Positions 44,996-57,113 of a DNA stretch of 64,000 bases are shown here, one piece after another. The translations under genes were made by a program, and so were the position numbers. This DNA comes from Spisula solida (taxonomy: Eukaryota; Mollusca; Bivalvia; Venerida; Mactridae), in assembly GCA_947247005.1 (NCBI GenBank), contig OX365955.1:7016001-7080000 (forward strand), written 5' to 3'. The stretch's first letter is position 1; each line of letters starts with the position of its first letter. A model generated the notes under the pieces. The model saw nothing but the letters and a program-made list of their open reading frames with translations. It did not search any database and was not told where the DNA came from.

Positions 44996-46180
44996 ATTTA
45001 TTGTGGATTACATATTTGACAACAATATCAATTTTCAATATGGTCCACTGGAAAGAAAACAGGCAACAGACAAAAATAACAATGTATTAAAGCATATATA
45101 AATAACAATGTGCATAAAAATAATCAACATTTAGTGAAGTTCAGTTATTTATGGCATTGGTGAAAAATTAATAGTCTGAGAATAGTACAGATATAATGCA
45201 ATTGAATTTTCAACATAGGCTTATTCACATACAACAATAGTGTCTGGTGTAGGCTAAGAAGCAACGCTGTCATTGTGGAAATTTGTACTCAGTATATATT
45301 GACTTACAGTCATACACATGTTTAATGTTTTTGCATTTCTGATGTTTTGAAGAAGGGATTTTCAAAGTTTTGGCCTAGCATATGAGATTGACTTTCTGAA
45401 GATTTCTAGATTAGGTTTTGGCATGTATAGGAGATTGTTTGTGGCTGACCTTAATGTTTGATTGGGATAATTTGTAATTTGAAATTTTGAACTAAGGTAT
45501 TCTGGAGCCTTATTGGTCAAGCTTTTAAATACAAGAGTCTATTCTTTCATAGATAGTCACCCATCTCAAGCTCTGAAAAATCTCTGCAGGTGGTGAATCA
45601 AAGTATTGGTCTTGAATAGTTCTTGCAGCACGTTTTTGAAATTTTAATAGCCTGTCAAGAAGATAGCAAGTTGAATTTCCCCATATTGTGATACAGTAGT
45701 CAAGATGAGGAAGAATATAGAAATTGAAAAACAGTTTTCTGGTTTTTTTTTGGTCAAGATAGCATTTTATTCTCAGGAGGAGAAAGAGAAGAGAGTTGAA
45801 TTTTTAACGGTTTGTTAAATATGTGTGTTGAAGTTAAGATTGTTATCAATATGTGCTCCGAGGAGTTTTTCTGTTGAGGAAAACTGCAAGTGGTCATTTT
45901 GAAGGGTAATGGGTACACGCGTATTATGTTTGTGAGATGCTGATATGATCATGGATTTTGTTTTTGTGCTATTTAAAATAATTGAGTTATTATTGCACCA
46001 ATCAGAGACTGTATTCAAGGATTCGTGCAATTTTGAGTGTGTGTCTTGAGGACTTTTACCACATGCATAAAGTGTTGTATCATCAGCAAACATGTTTGTT
46101 TCTGATCTTCTGATATGTAGTGGTAAAGGTCCAAGCACAGACCCTTGAGGAACTCCAGCTGTTATAAGCTGGGGTGTTTT
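44996..46180 (-). pseudogene. LINE reverse-transcriptase remnant with 3' end
   Basis: The minus frame from 46180 reads AGVPQGSVLGP, then RRSETNMFADDTTLYACGKS (the YADD-type active site as FADD), SDWCNNNSIILN and STEKLLGAHIDNNLNF before the first break at about 45815. Further down, broken frames give ILPHLDYC.TIWGN, LLKFQKRAARTI and SLRWVTIYERID. This is the second half of a jockey/CR1-like ORF2. Frameshifts and deletions (for example between SVLGP and LPLHI) show it is inactive. The 3' UTR (tggtccactggaaagaaaac region) resembles that of 51181-51710. Confidence 0.85.
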
Positions 46181-46410
46181 CCCAATAATAGAATTTGTTC
46201 AAATGTTGTACATGTATATGAAGAATGTATAATAATTATAAAGAAACGGAAATTGCACAAATAATGCGTATTTAGGAGTTATCTGTCTTTGAATACGGAA
46301 ATTTGGAGAAAAACTCCAACTCATAAACACGATCGGTGACCTATGTTTATGTTCGTATTGTTCTGTTTCTATCATTACACTGTGTTCATAAACAACGTTT
46401 AAACAAATGT
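46170..46410. repeat. Dispersed repeat, copy B
   Basis: It is the second copy of 40745-41045, directly joined to the broken upstream end of the LINE. The LINE 5' truncation point therefore coincides with this repeat. Confidence 0.7.
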
Positions 46411-46451
46411 TCTGCCCTGCTGTTGCGGTCGGTTGTTCGTTAGATTTTATT

Positions 46452-46599
46452 ATTGTAGAGTTTTATTGACCTGTGAAAATACATTACTTCACGGCATGGG
46501 CACACTATAGATAAGTCATCTCCAGAAAGATGAGAAATGCCAATCTATAGTGTGTGGCTACCGCCTGTAATTAATGACAGGTTAAAAACTTCTACAATA
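46452..46599. mobile_element. Small hairpin element
   Basis: Outer arms attgtagagttttattgacc + tgt and acaggttaaaaacttctaca + at are inverted. An inner pair, cacactatagat / atctatagtgtg, nests inside. Total length about 148 bp. Confidence 0.7.
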
Positions 46600-46758
46600 G
46601 ACTGGTACCACTTGTCTCATTTTCTGATACCGTCTACAATTAGATTTTGATAGTAATGACTTGGAACCAGTCTAGTTTTTATCGCGTTTAGCACCTTTGC
46701 AGTCATATACGGTTGTCAGTTGACTTAACGAGTGTTCCTGGAATTAATTTTCAACCAG

Positions 46759-46993
46759 TAATAACTGGCTATTCCGCAATCACGTGACAACTTCTCCACA
46801 TGTTGAGGATAAGACCACTATCAATAGACAGAAGAACATAACCCACCGCGACAGCTCAATACCGAATCCGGATTGGTCGGGTGACGAACGTACTCGTAAC
46901 CAATTGGAACGGTCCGTACGGCATTTATTGCTACTGACGTTACGCCGAGAAGAAGAGAATGACCGTGTCAGGAAACGCAAACCAGGCCGCTGA
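46759..46993 (+). CDS. Possible terminal coding exon, gene unknown
   Basis: The plus frame is open from 46748. A candidate acceptor, tttcaaccag, ends at 46758, and the frame runs to TGA at 46991-46993. The sequence is GC-richer than its surroundings and the product looks like real protein: NWLFRNHVTTS, PNPDWSGDERTRNQLERSVR, HLLLLTLRREEENDRVRKRK and a final PGR. The charged amphipathic end could be a helix. I do not recognise the family. It is not in phase with the piece at 44104-44149 without a further exon. It may also be an uncharacterised mobile-element ORF. Confidence 0.35.
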
Positions 46994-46999
46994 TGTACT

Positions 47000-47950
47000 A
47001 CGCGTAATACATATAATTTTATATAAGAAAGTTAACTGATTTTGTGCAGCTTAGATGTCACTACAACACAAGGAACAATGTTTACAAATCAACATGGATT
47101 TGATTCCAAAAATGCGAAGATAGTCAGCATAACACCTGGTACAAATTATGAAATATCTGGTACAAAAACGTTTTTCATGCTCAAGTCAATTCCATGGGCT
47201 CAACTCGTGACACAAAATGGTCCAAATAATTAAATGTCTAGTGCTTTACTGAACTTATATGTTATACGAGTAGCCTGAAAGAAAACAATTTAATGCCTCC
47301 TAATTAGTAAAGATGATTTATTTGTTGCACGCACTGCAAATCAAGTTTCAAGCTCAAGTTGATGTGAGCTTGCAAAAGCTTTATAATCACGAGCCCTCGT
47401 CATTCTCCAAATCATATCTGGCAATCTTCATAAGTCAGATTCAATCTATAATACCACGTGTGTTACAATCGAATCACCCGTCCTTTGAGATATCATTCCA
47501 TGACAGCTTCGCTTATTGTCCAAACTAATACTCGTTTATTCGTGTGATGATTCTGTGGCCTATATCACCAAGTGTTTCACAATCCTATTGGAGTACAGTT
47601 TTAGCCCATAATAGGGTTAGCTGAATTAATTTCTACCTATTTTCATAAATCTTATCATTATTGTTATAGATGGGTGTCTGTCTGTCTGCCTGTCAGGCGT
47701 ACTGCCAATTTAGACGAACATACAGTTTGTAATTGATGTTGCTCGTTTTGTATTGTTCCTTTCATATACTGCTTTAAACTCATTTAATTACAGTGGGATG
47801 AGAATTCGTGGTTTTCTAGTACATGTACATTGAAGGCCTTGTTTCGAAAAAGATATGTACTGATTTGGTAGATGGTTTGGGTCAAAATTATGTCTTAACA
47901 TGTGACCTTAAGATTTTACAAGGACTTCGCTTGACTGAAAATGATATACC
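47000..47950. other. Intergenic sequence with a weak open frame at 47042-47233
   Basis: After gattttgtgcag a plus frame reads LDVTTTQGTMFTNQHGF ... LVTQNGPNN to a stop. Composition is ordinary and no family is recognised. The rest is AT-rich, with a short (GTCT)n run near 47680. Confidence 0.25.
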
Positions 47951-47954
47951 CAGG

Positions 47955-48215
47955 GTTTCAGACAATTTCTTTATGATAGACTGCCTTTATAGAAAAGGTT
48001 GTGCAGCGGTCATGTTTAGCCGTAACGGATATGACGTTTTGAAAGCTGGTACCCCGTTTTTCTACAGTTGTCAAAGCAAACACGGATACCAGTTCCTGTG
48101 ACGCCATATCCGTTGCGGCTAAACATGGCAGCTGCACAACCTTCTCTATACATAGAGTGCACTCAGATAATTTGATATACATAGAGGTACACTAAGATAA
48201 ATTGAAACCATGTGC
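47955..48215. mobile_element. Palindromic MITE, sister of 5274-5544
   Basis: aaggttgtgcagcggtcatg...aacggatatgacgt on the left is answered by gacgccatatccgttgcggc and catggcagctgcacaacctt on the right. The right end attgaaaccatgtgc is shared with the copy at 5274. Confidence 0.75.
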
Positions 48216-49335
48216 CAATGATGGTGGGGGCATCGAAAGACAAGCACACAAATCGTAGGGACTTCGTTTGTATGAGGTCTTTGATGTGAACCGAGTAATG
48301 AGTCGATGACCTGAACTAACAATGAGGAAATACACCGATACAATAAACACATAAAAACCAGGCTTAGAAAACAAAGCAATCGTAAAGTTGTGAGCTCATC
48401 AAGGCCGAAACAAATAGTGTGGTTCTGGTAACATGCTTAATATAGGGTAGGTAGGTTGGTAGGTTGGTAGGCAAAGTATTTTTTTAAGTGTTTGTACTGG
48501 AAATTCAATGATCCGCGAAGACTTTCTGAAAAGTTCCAATAAAATGTTTAGGGTTGGGGGCAAAAAGTGTCGGTAGGGTTAAAAGAAACCACAATAGCAT
48601 CTTGTTTTGGCCTAAAGGCTAAACTAAAATGTATGGCTCATGTAACCCGACGCAACCAGAGACAGTAGAACTGTCTCTGGCGCAACTAGGGTTTTCAGGC
48701 CGTCCAAAAACATTCGGAAGAACATTTGTCTTTATTTAATCTGATTATTCCCAAAATCTTGAAATACAGAAAAAGCAAATTGTATCATTTTTGTTCCTGC
48801 ACTTGGTGAATGATTGTTTAATTGAACGCCATCTTATCAATTGTCCTATATACGAAATTTACAGATCTATATAATTATACATGTACAAATTTAGAATAAA
48901 ATATAGTTTCAACGGAACCGTAAAAACACTTTCCATCCTTTTTATGTTACCTGAAAGAAACAAATTATTTTATTTGCTTAACACACTTCATTAATTAACG
49001 TTCAGTATATTACTCTAACCGTACTTAAGCTCACGAATCACTTGTTTGATCCAAGGGCGCTACCGTACTTGCGAGAAATATGTAGTACAAATGTACGTTC
49101 GATAACATGTTTGTTTACTCTGTTCCAGCCGAGCAAGTTGTGATTGCATTGTATTCTCTGCTCAGTGTTTTAATACTTAAATGTTACAATGAAGATGCTA
49201 TGTAATTGACTCAAGTGTAAACACCATTGCGTATGTATGTACATGTACATGTGTCTACTACAGCCGGATCAAAAGCAGAAATACTCTTCAGTGTTTCCCA
49301 CCTAACATGACTATAATTACTAACAGTCATTCGGA
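48216..49335. other. Intergenic; repeat with a perfect 10-bp stem at 48655-48678
   Basis: 48440-48600 is a low-complexity (GGTTGGTA)-type block. ccagagacag-tagaa-ctgtctctgg is a perfect hairpin. No gene is seen, and AT-rich sequence follows. Confidence 0.4.
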
Positions 49336-49339
49336 CGAG

Positions 49340-49500
49340 ACTTTAGAACCGATGTCCCGTGTATGATGCTGTACATCAGGTATGTAAAAGAACCAGTGAT
49401 GCTTATGGAACTGGGGCATCTTCTGTATCATTCTTAAGTGAGTAACCTCTTCTGGGGACCTCGTCCATATGGATTTCCGGTGGCGAGGATAAATAAAAGC
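49340..49500 (+). mobile_element. SINE body and tail without head
   Basis: catcaggtatgtaaaagaac + cagtgatgc and a tail ccggtggcgaggataaataa + aa fit the body and A-rich end of tRNA-derived SINEs, related to the body at 22380-22450. The tRNA-like head is missing. Confidence 0.5.
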
Positions 49501-50075
49501 ATATAAATCAATTACAATGTACTATCAAACAGTTCAAGCACTGGGACAGTGGTCCTCCGTATATAGGCACGAATATTTCTTATCTTAATACATGTACCAT
49601 GTACACTGTAGTTTCCTTTATTTTACTCCGTTGAATATTTTGTCGATATACACTTCACGAAACTAACTGCAATAATGAGATATAACTTTAGCTGAAACCC
49701 ATACAGCAGCTTACAGTTTTATGGGTATAATCGACATTAATGCCTTTGACCATATATATTATATAACATGAGCGTGTCTCGGTTTTGGCAGAAGTTTTGA
49801 CGTGAAAAATCGTTACGACTAAGTTTTAATACGGGAAGAAAGAGCGCAATGGGGATTTCTATTTCACAAAATAGGGTTTGTAGTTCGATCTTAAATTTAA
49901 GAGCCAGATAATGTCTGCTTAATGGTTTCAATACTAGATAGTCACTATGAGTTTTCAGCCAGCGTAGATATGTTTTGGAAAATATTGACAAGAATGTATA
50001 CTATTAACACGTAACGCTATTAAACTTAGGGCAGCAAATTGCCTTTTAGTGGCTTAGTTAAGGAAATAGGAAACA
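49501..50075. other. AT-rich intergenic sequence
   Basis: Nothing recognised. Confidence 0.35.
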
Positions 50076-50079
50076 GGAA

Positions 50080-51080
50080 TAGCGGAATCTATTACAGTTA
50101 GATACCCCGACAAGACAGCGCACAGTATCCAGTAGGGTTAGGCACAGCACAGTGGCATAAATGGCTGACCCAGACAATGTTTATAACCCAATGTTATGTA
50201 CCTCATAGAGCCAGGAGTTGCGTCTTGCAGTTTTAGTTACTAGTACCCTATAAAACCAGGTATTGTTGTCACATCCAGTGTTTGGTATCCAATAGAACCA
50301 TGAATGGCTTACCCGGACACTCAAGGTAGCAGGAATGGCTTGGTCAGACAGTGTTAGGTAATCGCAAAGTGTGTGGAATGACATGTGTATATGCAGTGTT
50401 GGGTTCTCCACAAAGTCTGCAATGGCTGGTTAGGCAGTGTTTGTAACCCCTCAGGACCAGGAATGGTTGTTCTTGCGGGGTTAGGTACACTAAAAAGTCA
50501 TGAGTATGTATTGCTGTCAGTGTTGGGTACCCCACAAAGCCTGCAATGACAGTGTTTGTATCCCCTCAAGTCCAGGAAAGATTGTCCTTGGCAGTGTTAA
50601 GTATCAAACAGAGCCAGTAATGTATTTCCTATGCAGTCTTAAGCACCCAACAGGGCACCGATTAATTGGTGTAGGCAGTGTTGAGTACCCAACAGACAGA
50701 ATGCTTGTCCCTGTCGGCGGTAGGTACTCGAAACAACCACCGGGAATGGCTGTGTCAGGCAGTATTTGGTTGTTTTAAGAAGTGTAAGGTACTACATAGA
50801 GACAGGAATGGTTGTTCTAAGCCGGAATGGCGTTGTGAAGCAGTGTTGTATACACTAAAGTGCTAGTAATGGTTGTTCGAGGAAGTATTAAATACCCAAA
50901 AGAACAACAAATGCTTGTTCTATGTAGTGTCTGGCACTCAATAGATCTAATGATATTTTACTTATAATTCAGCGTCAGGTACCCAAAATGTAGTTGTCAC
51001 AGACAGTGTGAAGTGACCATAACCCAAGGTAATGTACGTACAGAGACAGGAACGGCTGGGTCAGGCAGTGTTATTTACCA
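50080..51080. repeat. About 45-bp degenerate tandem array
   Basis: Units near aggaatggttgttctaggca + gtgttaggtacccaacagagcc repeat across 1 kb, best seen at 50440-50720. Length per unit varies from 40 to 50 bp. The design (fixed core, ageing outward) is like that of the 42-bp array at 22850, but the unit sequence differs. Confidence 0.7.
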
Positions 51081-51180
51081 TTTAGTTATAGCATTAAAAA
51101 AATGAAATTGTCATTCATTTATTAACATTTACTTCAAGCCACCTGGCTAAAACCTCTATATATTGTTACATTCACTGTAT

Positions 51181-51710
51181 GATAATAATAATAATAACGT
51201 CTTTATTTTCTATGGATAACATAATTGGCAAACCAATTTTCATTATGGTCCACAATAACAATAGAGATATATGTACAAGTTAACACAATGACAATATTTA
51301 CAAAAATACATAATTCAATTAACACAAGAAAAAGTATGCAAATTAACACCTGAATCAGATAATATTATTCGGATGTAAACAGTCTTAAACAACAATTTGA
51401 TGCTATAATTGTTTAAACGTATTGGCAATATTTATGAACTACCCGTAAATTTCCACTTCAAATAAGTGCTTTTGAATGAAGAAATTGTCCTAGCAGTTTC
51501 CACAGTTTTTCACCGGAGTAACAAAAGGATTTTCTTGAGAATTCAATTCTTGGTTTTGGAAAATGAAGAATTCTTTGCCCTGATGACCATAAGCTGACAT
51601 TGTGTTTGTCATGAGTGTATTGAAAGTGTTTCCAATGTATTCAGGAGATAGGCCATGTAATGTTTTATACACTAATACAGATTTTTTTGTATTCAACTCT
51701 ATCACTGAAT
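51181..51710 (-). pseudogene. LINE C-terminal remnant with (ATT)n tail
   Basis: The minus frame 51705-51490 reads IELNTKKSVLVYKTLHGLSP + EYI, the region following the RT in jockey/CR1-like ORF2, then decays. The 3' end (minus sense) is marked by an (ATT)n run at 51181-51196 and a UTR with 'accataatgaaaattggttt', similar to the element at 44996-46180. Confidence 0.7.
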
Positions 51711-52365
51711 TTTAGCCACCCAAGTTCTAAGAAAAGTTATTGTGCTACATAGTCTAGATTAAGAATTACTCTAGCAGCTATATAATATACAATGCAACTC
51801 TTGCACTGTAACATTGATTCCATCTTATTGTTACCTCTTTCAACCACACAGCCTTGTTCTCATATGTTTATACATTGTATGTATTTTGTAATTATTATGT
51901 ACCTCATATCACATGTACTATGTCCTGAGAGTATTCAACGAACTGTAAAACTGTATTTGAATTTGTTAATAATATCTATGGTGAACTTTCCTACTTGAAA
52001 CTAAATAAATCTAGTGTCGTTACTCAAAATTGGCTAGCATGTTAACTGAATTATATGCAGACTTGATGCATCTTTCCAGTACGTATATCTATGCCCTAAT
52101 AAGTGTGCATGTATCAAAATAAAATATCTATATACATGTGTAGTGTTAATTTCAAATAATTATATATATGAGTTGAAAAATTCGATTTAGTATTTGAGAT
52201 GAGAAGTTGAAATCATTGAAATGAGTTGGCACATGCTTTGCTGTGAACCCAACTGTCTATAGTTTTGTATTTTTCAAACACTTTAATTCGCATGACCAAA
52301 ATATTTTAGTATTGTTTGCAACGTTATTCTTGATATGTTGCCAGTATCTCCCTGATAAGTTTAGG
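51711..52365. other. AT-rich intergenic sequence
   Basis: Nothing recognised. Confidence 0.35.
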
Positions 52366-52369
52366 AAAA

Positions 52370-52570
52370 GCAATCAGTATGTATATGTTTATACCCGGTA
52401 TATTGCCAGAATAGCCCATGTATACTCCCTACCCCCCCCCCCCCCCCGGTTAGGTCCGCGGTATGTCCCCGCCATGTCCCCCGCTATGTCCTGGTATGCC
52501 GTAGGGTTTTCTCGGTATATTCCCGGTATGTCACCGCCATGTTCCCGGTTGCAGGTATATCCCTAATATA
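52370..52570. repeat. 12-15-bp array (CCCGGTATGTCCCCGCCATG) with poly-C run
   Basis: Short units of cccggtatgt / ccccgccatgt alternate after a run of 16 or more C at 52432-52447. The C-run may be of uncertain length in assembly. Confidence 0.6.
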
Positions 52571-53315
52571 ACCCCGCTTTATGCATATTTTACATAATAT
52601 TATATTTTGTATATATAATCTACATACTGCATCAATGATGTTTTTCCAAGAAAATAATACAAAGATCAAACGCAACAAAGAACAAATAAGATATTACCTT
52701 CCAATCTAGTACAGATAATGGATCACTAATATTGCTGTTAGTCCCATTAGTTAAATTCCCTGTTTCAACTAAAGTCCCCATTTCAATGTCCCTTTAGTGT
52801 CCAAAGTCACATATTCCACACGTTTATTCCAACATCACAAACAATACCACAATCTTTCTTATATCAGTTTTTACGACCTCTCAACCAACGGCTTATTTCC
52901 TGAATGTACGGAAGATGATAAAACACTATTTCGATTCCTAATTAACCGCAGCTAATATTGAGTGGTTTTATTTATATGAAACGCACTCTTGTACATATTG
53001 AATCAGGCTTTTAAGACGTTAACTATGCCATGTCTACCAGGTTGCAGTAAGTTGTCCCAATACAAACACTGCTGTAAGTGCCACTGTATATCTTGCACGC
53101 TGCTTGTGATGAGCGGACGGCCGTATCGGCAATGAGATGCTACTTTCATTAAAGCTACCAATTTTAGTTGTATTTGCTTGGCTATACCTCCTGGTTAAAC
53201 AGCAATTAGCTGTCGATGGCATTAACTAATTTTCATCTAATTACATAGTGAAGTTTTTATTATATGTTTCTGGCTATCTACGACCAGTGTGTTACTTTCA
53301 TGGAATTTAATGTCA
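52571..53315. other. Intergenic sequence, no feature recognised
   Basis: AT-rich, with a slightly GC-richer patch at 53040-53220 that has no coding signal I trust. Confidence 0.35.
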
Positions 53316-53319
53316 ATGT

Positions 53320-54000
53320 AGTCCGGTCTGCGAATTGTCCTGCGTTGTTTTGATGGTGTAGCCCGCTATTATATTCTTGGTGGTGTAGCCCGCTTCGTCA
53401 AATGGAAGTGCGTTGTTTGAAGTGGAGTCCGGTCTGTGAAATGCCGTTTGGCGTTTTGCTGACACAGTGCGCTGTTTTATAATGTAGCATGTTACGTGAC
53501 AAGCGCTTGTGATTCCGTTTCACGATTTGTTTTTATCGTGTTGTCCATTCAGTGAAATAGCATGCGCTGTTTTGAGTTGAGGAGGTTGCTGGTTCCACAA
53601 AATGATATGCGCATATTGACAATGTATCCTGTCTTCGAAATGCCATGTGCTTAGTTTGATGGTATCAGCACGTTCCGCGAACTTCTGTGTGCTGTTTTGA
53701 TGGTGTAGCTGCTGCTGAAGTTTCGTTATACATGTACATGTATATAAAGTTGGTGATTGGCTAGTGTTGAATGTTCCGAAAAATATCGTTCGCTGTTTTG
53801 ATAGTATAGTCCGTTCTGTACAAGGTCGTGTGCTGTTTTAATGATGCTGTCGGTTCCGCAGAACGTCGTTCAGCGAAATTTCGTACACTGTTCTTTTGGT
53901 GTAATCCGTTTCGAGAAATTCCATGTGCTGTTTTTGATAGTGTAGCTCTCGTTCCCCCGAAATACTATGTGCTAAACATTTATGTGATGCAGTCCGTTAG
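53320..54000. repeat. About 48-bp degenerate array (TGCTGTTTTGATGGTGTAGNCCGTTCNGNGAAATG)
   Basis: The core tgctgttttgatggtgtag recurs at least ten times with 45-52-bp spacing and heavy decay; traces extend to 54130 and about 54330. Confidence 0.65.
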
Positions 54001-54699
54001 GCGATTGTCACATGCAACTATTATCTGGCCACATGAAACTGAGACTCCGAGCTTACGCTCGTTCAAGTCTAATGAATCTCAGTATCCTGTGGTTTACTTA
54101 TAACTGTTCTATGAAACGTCTGTGGTAGTGTTGTTTATTCGTTTTGCTAAGTGTCGATTGTCCATTTTCTTTCCTTCAAGTGTAGTATAAAGATGCAGCT
54201 CTATATTCAGTTATTTAAACTTCAAGAAGGTCACAGACCCAAGTGAAATACAATACAATGTCGACAGGTTACCCACTGTAAGCTGCCTATAAATAATACA
54301 TGGCGTGTTGTTGTTTCTGTGGTCTGTTCCATGAAACATTGTTAGTTCAGTTTATAATAGTTTCTGCAGGGACATGTCTTTGTTTATACGTTCGTCTCAT
54401 TTTGTATTAATCATATAGTACATCATCCCTCGTATATCAATGCATGGTTTGTTGTGTAAAAACTTTTTGTGAAGTGGCGTTATATTATTGTGTATTTCAC
54501 CATCCGTAGTCTTTCGAATGAACTTAAGCTTATGTGCAGTTGTTTTGTATTTGTTGATAAAACTGCAAACTACTGTTGACTCAAAGTTATCTGTCACAAC
54601 CGCGTAAATAAACATCCAACACGATCGATTATTAGAGGTGTCAGGACTGAGTCCTAACATCATTAGTACATTTAAATGATCAAAACTTTAACAGTCCAA

Positions 54700-54790
54700 T
54701 AGCCGAGTGGTTCACTGCTATAGTTCTGTGAGTCTTATCTTGAAAATTTATACAATTTACTGCGAGTTCAAATCCCAACAATGCCTGAAT
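54700..54790 (+). mobile_element. tRNA-like remnant (Ser/Leu-type boxes)
   Basis: atagccgagtggttcactgc carries a Ser/Leu-type A box, and gcgagttcaaatcccaaca a B box about 55 nt later. No acceptor-stem pairing is visible, so it is a pseudogene or SINE head and not a working tRNA. Confidence 0.5.
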
Positions 54791-56050
54791 GTTTTTTAGT
54801 TTTGCTTAAAACTATGTATATTAATGCTTTTGCTCATTCCGGTGATTACATACATATAATGAATAACGAGATCTATTCGCATTTGTATTCCAGCACACCA
54901 AGATTGATTTCATCGTACGAAGTGGAAATTTCTGCAATTTTTGCATTCAGTGTACTAGCGCATCTATATTAAGTCAGCTACTTTTATCGCAAAGAAAAGT
55001 ATGATAAAATTTATTTGTCGATACAAACACAATAGAAAAAATATCATAAAAAGCATAACAAAGAAAAAGTGCATCAAACTGGATTCGAAGCCTTACTTGG
55101 ATTTCGCCAATGATTTTTGCTGATAACATGCATTTAACCCACTACGCTAAGTTATAGAAAGAGAACGCAGACGCGAGGTTGTCTTATTTTGACGAGGGCG
55201 TAGCCCGAGACAAAATAATCAACCAAGCGTTAAGTTTTCTTTGTAATTTATATCATTGGCCAGTGATTGGCTATCACTTTGTAACCATAAGGCGTGTCTA
55301 AATGTATTACAATGCTGACCGATTAAAATGTCCAATAAAAATCAATACCACGGTGTTGTGATTTTAAAGTTGTGGACTCCAGTACAACTCGACCAAGAAA
55401 ATTGATAGAGGTCACGTTGACCGAAGTAAAGAACAATAGAATTGTATGTCTACAGTGCAGGATAATATTATCCTGCACTGTAGTAATTGCACTCATTCCT
55501 TTGAAAATTAAGACACTACCCATCAGTTATCATCGGATTTAGCCACACCGCCTCTGTTAACATCAATGTAAATTGCCGTAGCCATGATATAAAAACACTA
55601 ATATAATATATGATGCTTATTTTAATACATAAAGCTATGGTCAAAGATGGTATGAGTAAAATAAGAGCACTGCTTGGTCAATACATACATTTACCTATTA
55701 AGAAATGGAACATTCTTGCGGTTTTGACAGATATCTTTGAATCGACAGTAGTTTTAACATTTTAACAATGCCTAACCGGAAGTTCTATATATCAGTGTTT
55801 ATACTTTTGCTTTTATACGTACACATGATATATACAAAGTTACATCACAGTATGCCACCGATTCTTTGAGGCAAAGTAAAGATTGACCTCGTATGTGAGG
55901 GGCATATACCCACTATCTATCACGTTTGGACTTCGTGCGTCACAGTATATTACCGAGAAGAGAAGCAAGTCACTACCGGTATGTTATAGCTGAGAACATT
56001 TGACCTGTCACTAATTAATCCTCGTGTGTTTTCGCTATTGTATCGTAAGA
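54791..56050. other. Intergenic; perfect 34-bp palindrome at 55450-55483
   Basis: ctacagtgcaggataat is followed directly by its exact reverse complement. It has no loop, so it would form a complete cruciform; it is probably the core of a tiny palindromic element. The remainder is AT-rich without genes. Confidence 0.6.
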
Positions 56051-56054
56051 ATGT

Positions 56055-56107
56055 TTTGATTGAAATAACAACTCTGATTGGACAACGGATAAGCACGGAT
56101 ATTCAAG
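56055..56107 (-). repeat. Dispersed 50-bp repeat, partner of 37395-37450
   Basis: Reverse-complement match as described for the partner; it may be the conserved end of a longer element. Confidence 0.6.
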
Positions 56108-56354
56108 CAGTCTATGGTAAATGTTCTTAGTTATACCAGGGAGTTTAGATACTATTTATAGAACAGGTCCTGGTTATACGTATAAACATACGCGTACTTG
56201 CTTCGTGTTATTACCAGTGACGGATAGCAAAAACATTTTACATATACTTGTAATATCAAGAAATACATCCACCACGTGTCTATTCAGTCAGTGAAACTAT
56301 GTATGATCAAAATCGGTTAAGCCTAGGTCCGACTGAGCATATTTTGCCTCGGCG

Positions 56355-56543
56355 ATGAACTCCCGATTGAAATCAATACACTATCAGGACATCGGGAACC
56401 GGTTCCTCGTGGTCTACGGGACGCTTCGGGAAAGGGGAAGTCATGAGCCAGTTTGTTATATCGGGAGGAAGTGTGACGATCGGGTGGTATCAGAAGAAAT
56501 CGGGGAGAACATCGCCGATGTGGAATTCCTCAGTGGGGCCTAG
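56355..56543 (+). CDS. Small hypothetical ORF, 62 codons
   Basis: A GC-richer island in AT-rich DNA holds ATG at 56355 to TAG at 56541-56543. The product reads MNSRLKSIHYQDIGNRFLVV, YGTLRERGSHEP, VCYIGRKCDD and EEIGENIADVEF. A possible donor (gacg/gtgagt) lies 27 nt after the stop at about 56571, so the ORF could be an upstream ORF in a 5' exon. I do not recognise the protein. Sequence quality (CpG codons, balanced composition) is the only positive evidence. Confidence 0.3.
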   Translation: MNSRLKSIHYQDIGNRFLVVYGTLRERGSHEPVCYIGRKCDDRVVSEEIGENIADVEFLSGA

Positions 56544-56849
56544 GCTTTAAATATGTTGGCACTCGCTCGACGGTGAGTTTTTTACGTTATATCTCCTAGT
56601 ACTGGTGTATTTTAATATGCAAACGTTTGTTTAACGTATTAGTGTTTTATCTACGTCGTAAGATCTCGGCAGTCCATTATTTTTATTTATTAATCTAGGA
56701 AATGTTAGGTGTGAAATATTGATTGTTGTGCCATATGTTTGACGTCATAAAAATAAATCAATATGCATTCAATTATCTGCACTGTTAATGCATCTGTAAT
56801 CTGTAATAACATACTGGTAGTTTGCGGGGTATTTTAATATAATCTGTAA

Positions 56850-57113
56850 ACTATGACACGGGTAACTCTACTATTGATAAAGAGTGTTTCTTTTGAATCT
56901 CTTAAAGGTAGCATCGGTATTAGTCTATATACCTTTGGAGATTGTTGCTGGTTAACAGTTGCTGCTGGCGCTGTTCAAGCAACACCATTTTGTATGGGCT
57001 TTTTCGTAAGGGTAGCGTTGGCTTTGTATTGCGTATTTCTGTATTTTAAAATGTATATTGTATCTGTTTAACTCTTCATGTATTGGAGGAAACAAACTAT
57101 CTATCTATCTTAG
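56850..57113 (+). mobile_element. LINE 3' tail with (TATC)n end
   Basis: The stretch ends ggaggaaacaaactatctat + ctatct, the same tail type as the minus copy at 12785-12815. Preceding sequence shows no intact frame. Assigned on the tail alone. Confidence 0.35.

Noticed and set aside
54700..54790. Functional tRNA-Ser or tRNA-Leu
   Set aside because: A- and B-box strings are present but no acceptor-stem pairing or proper anticodon arm could be drawn.
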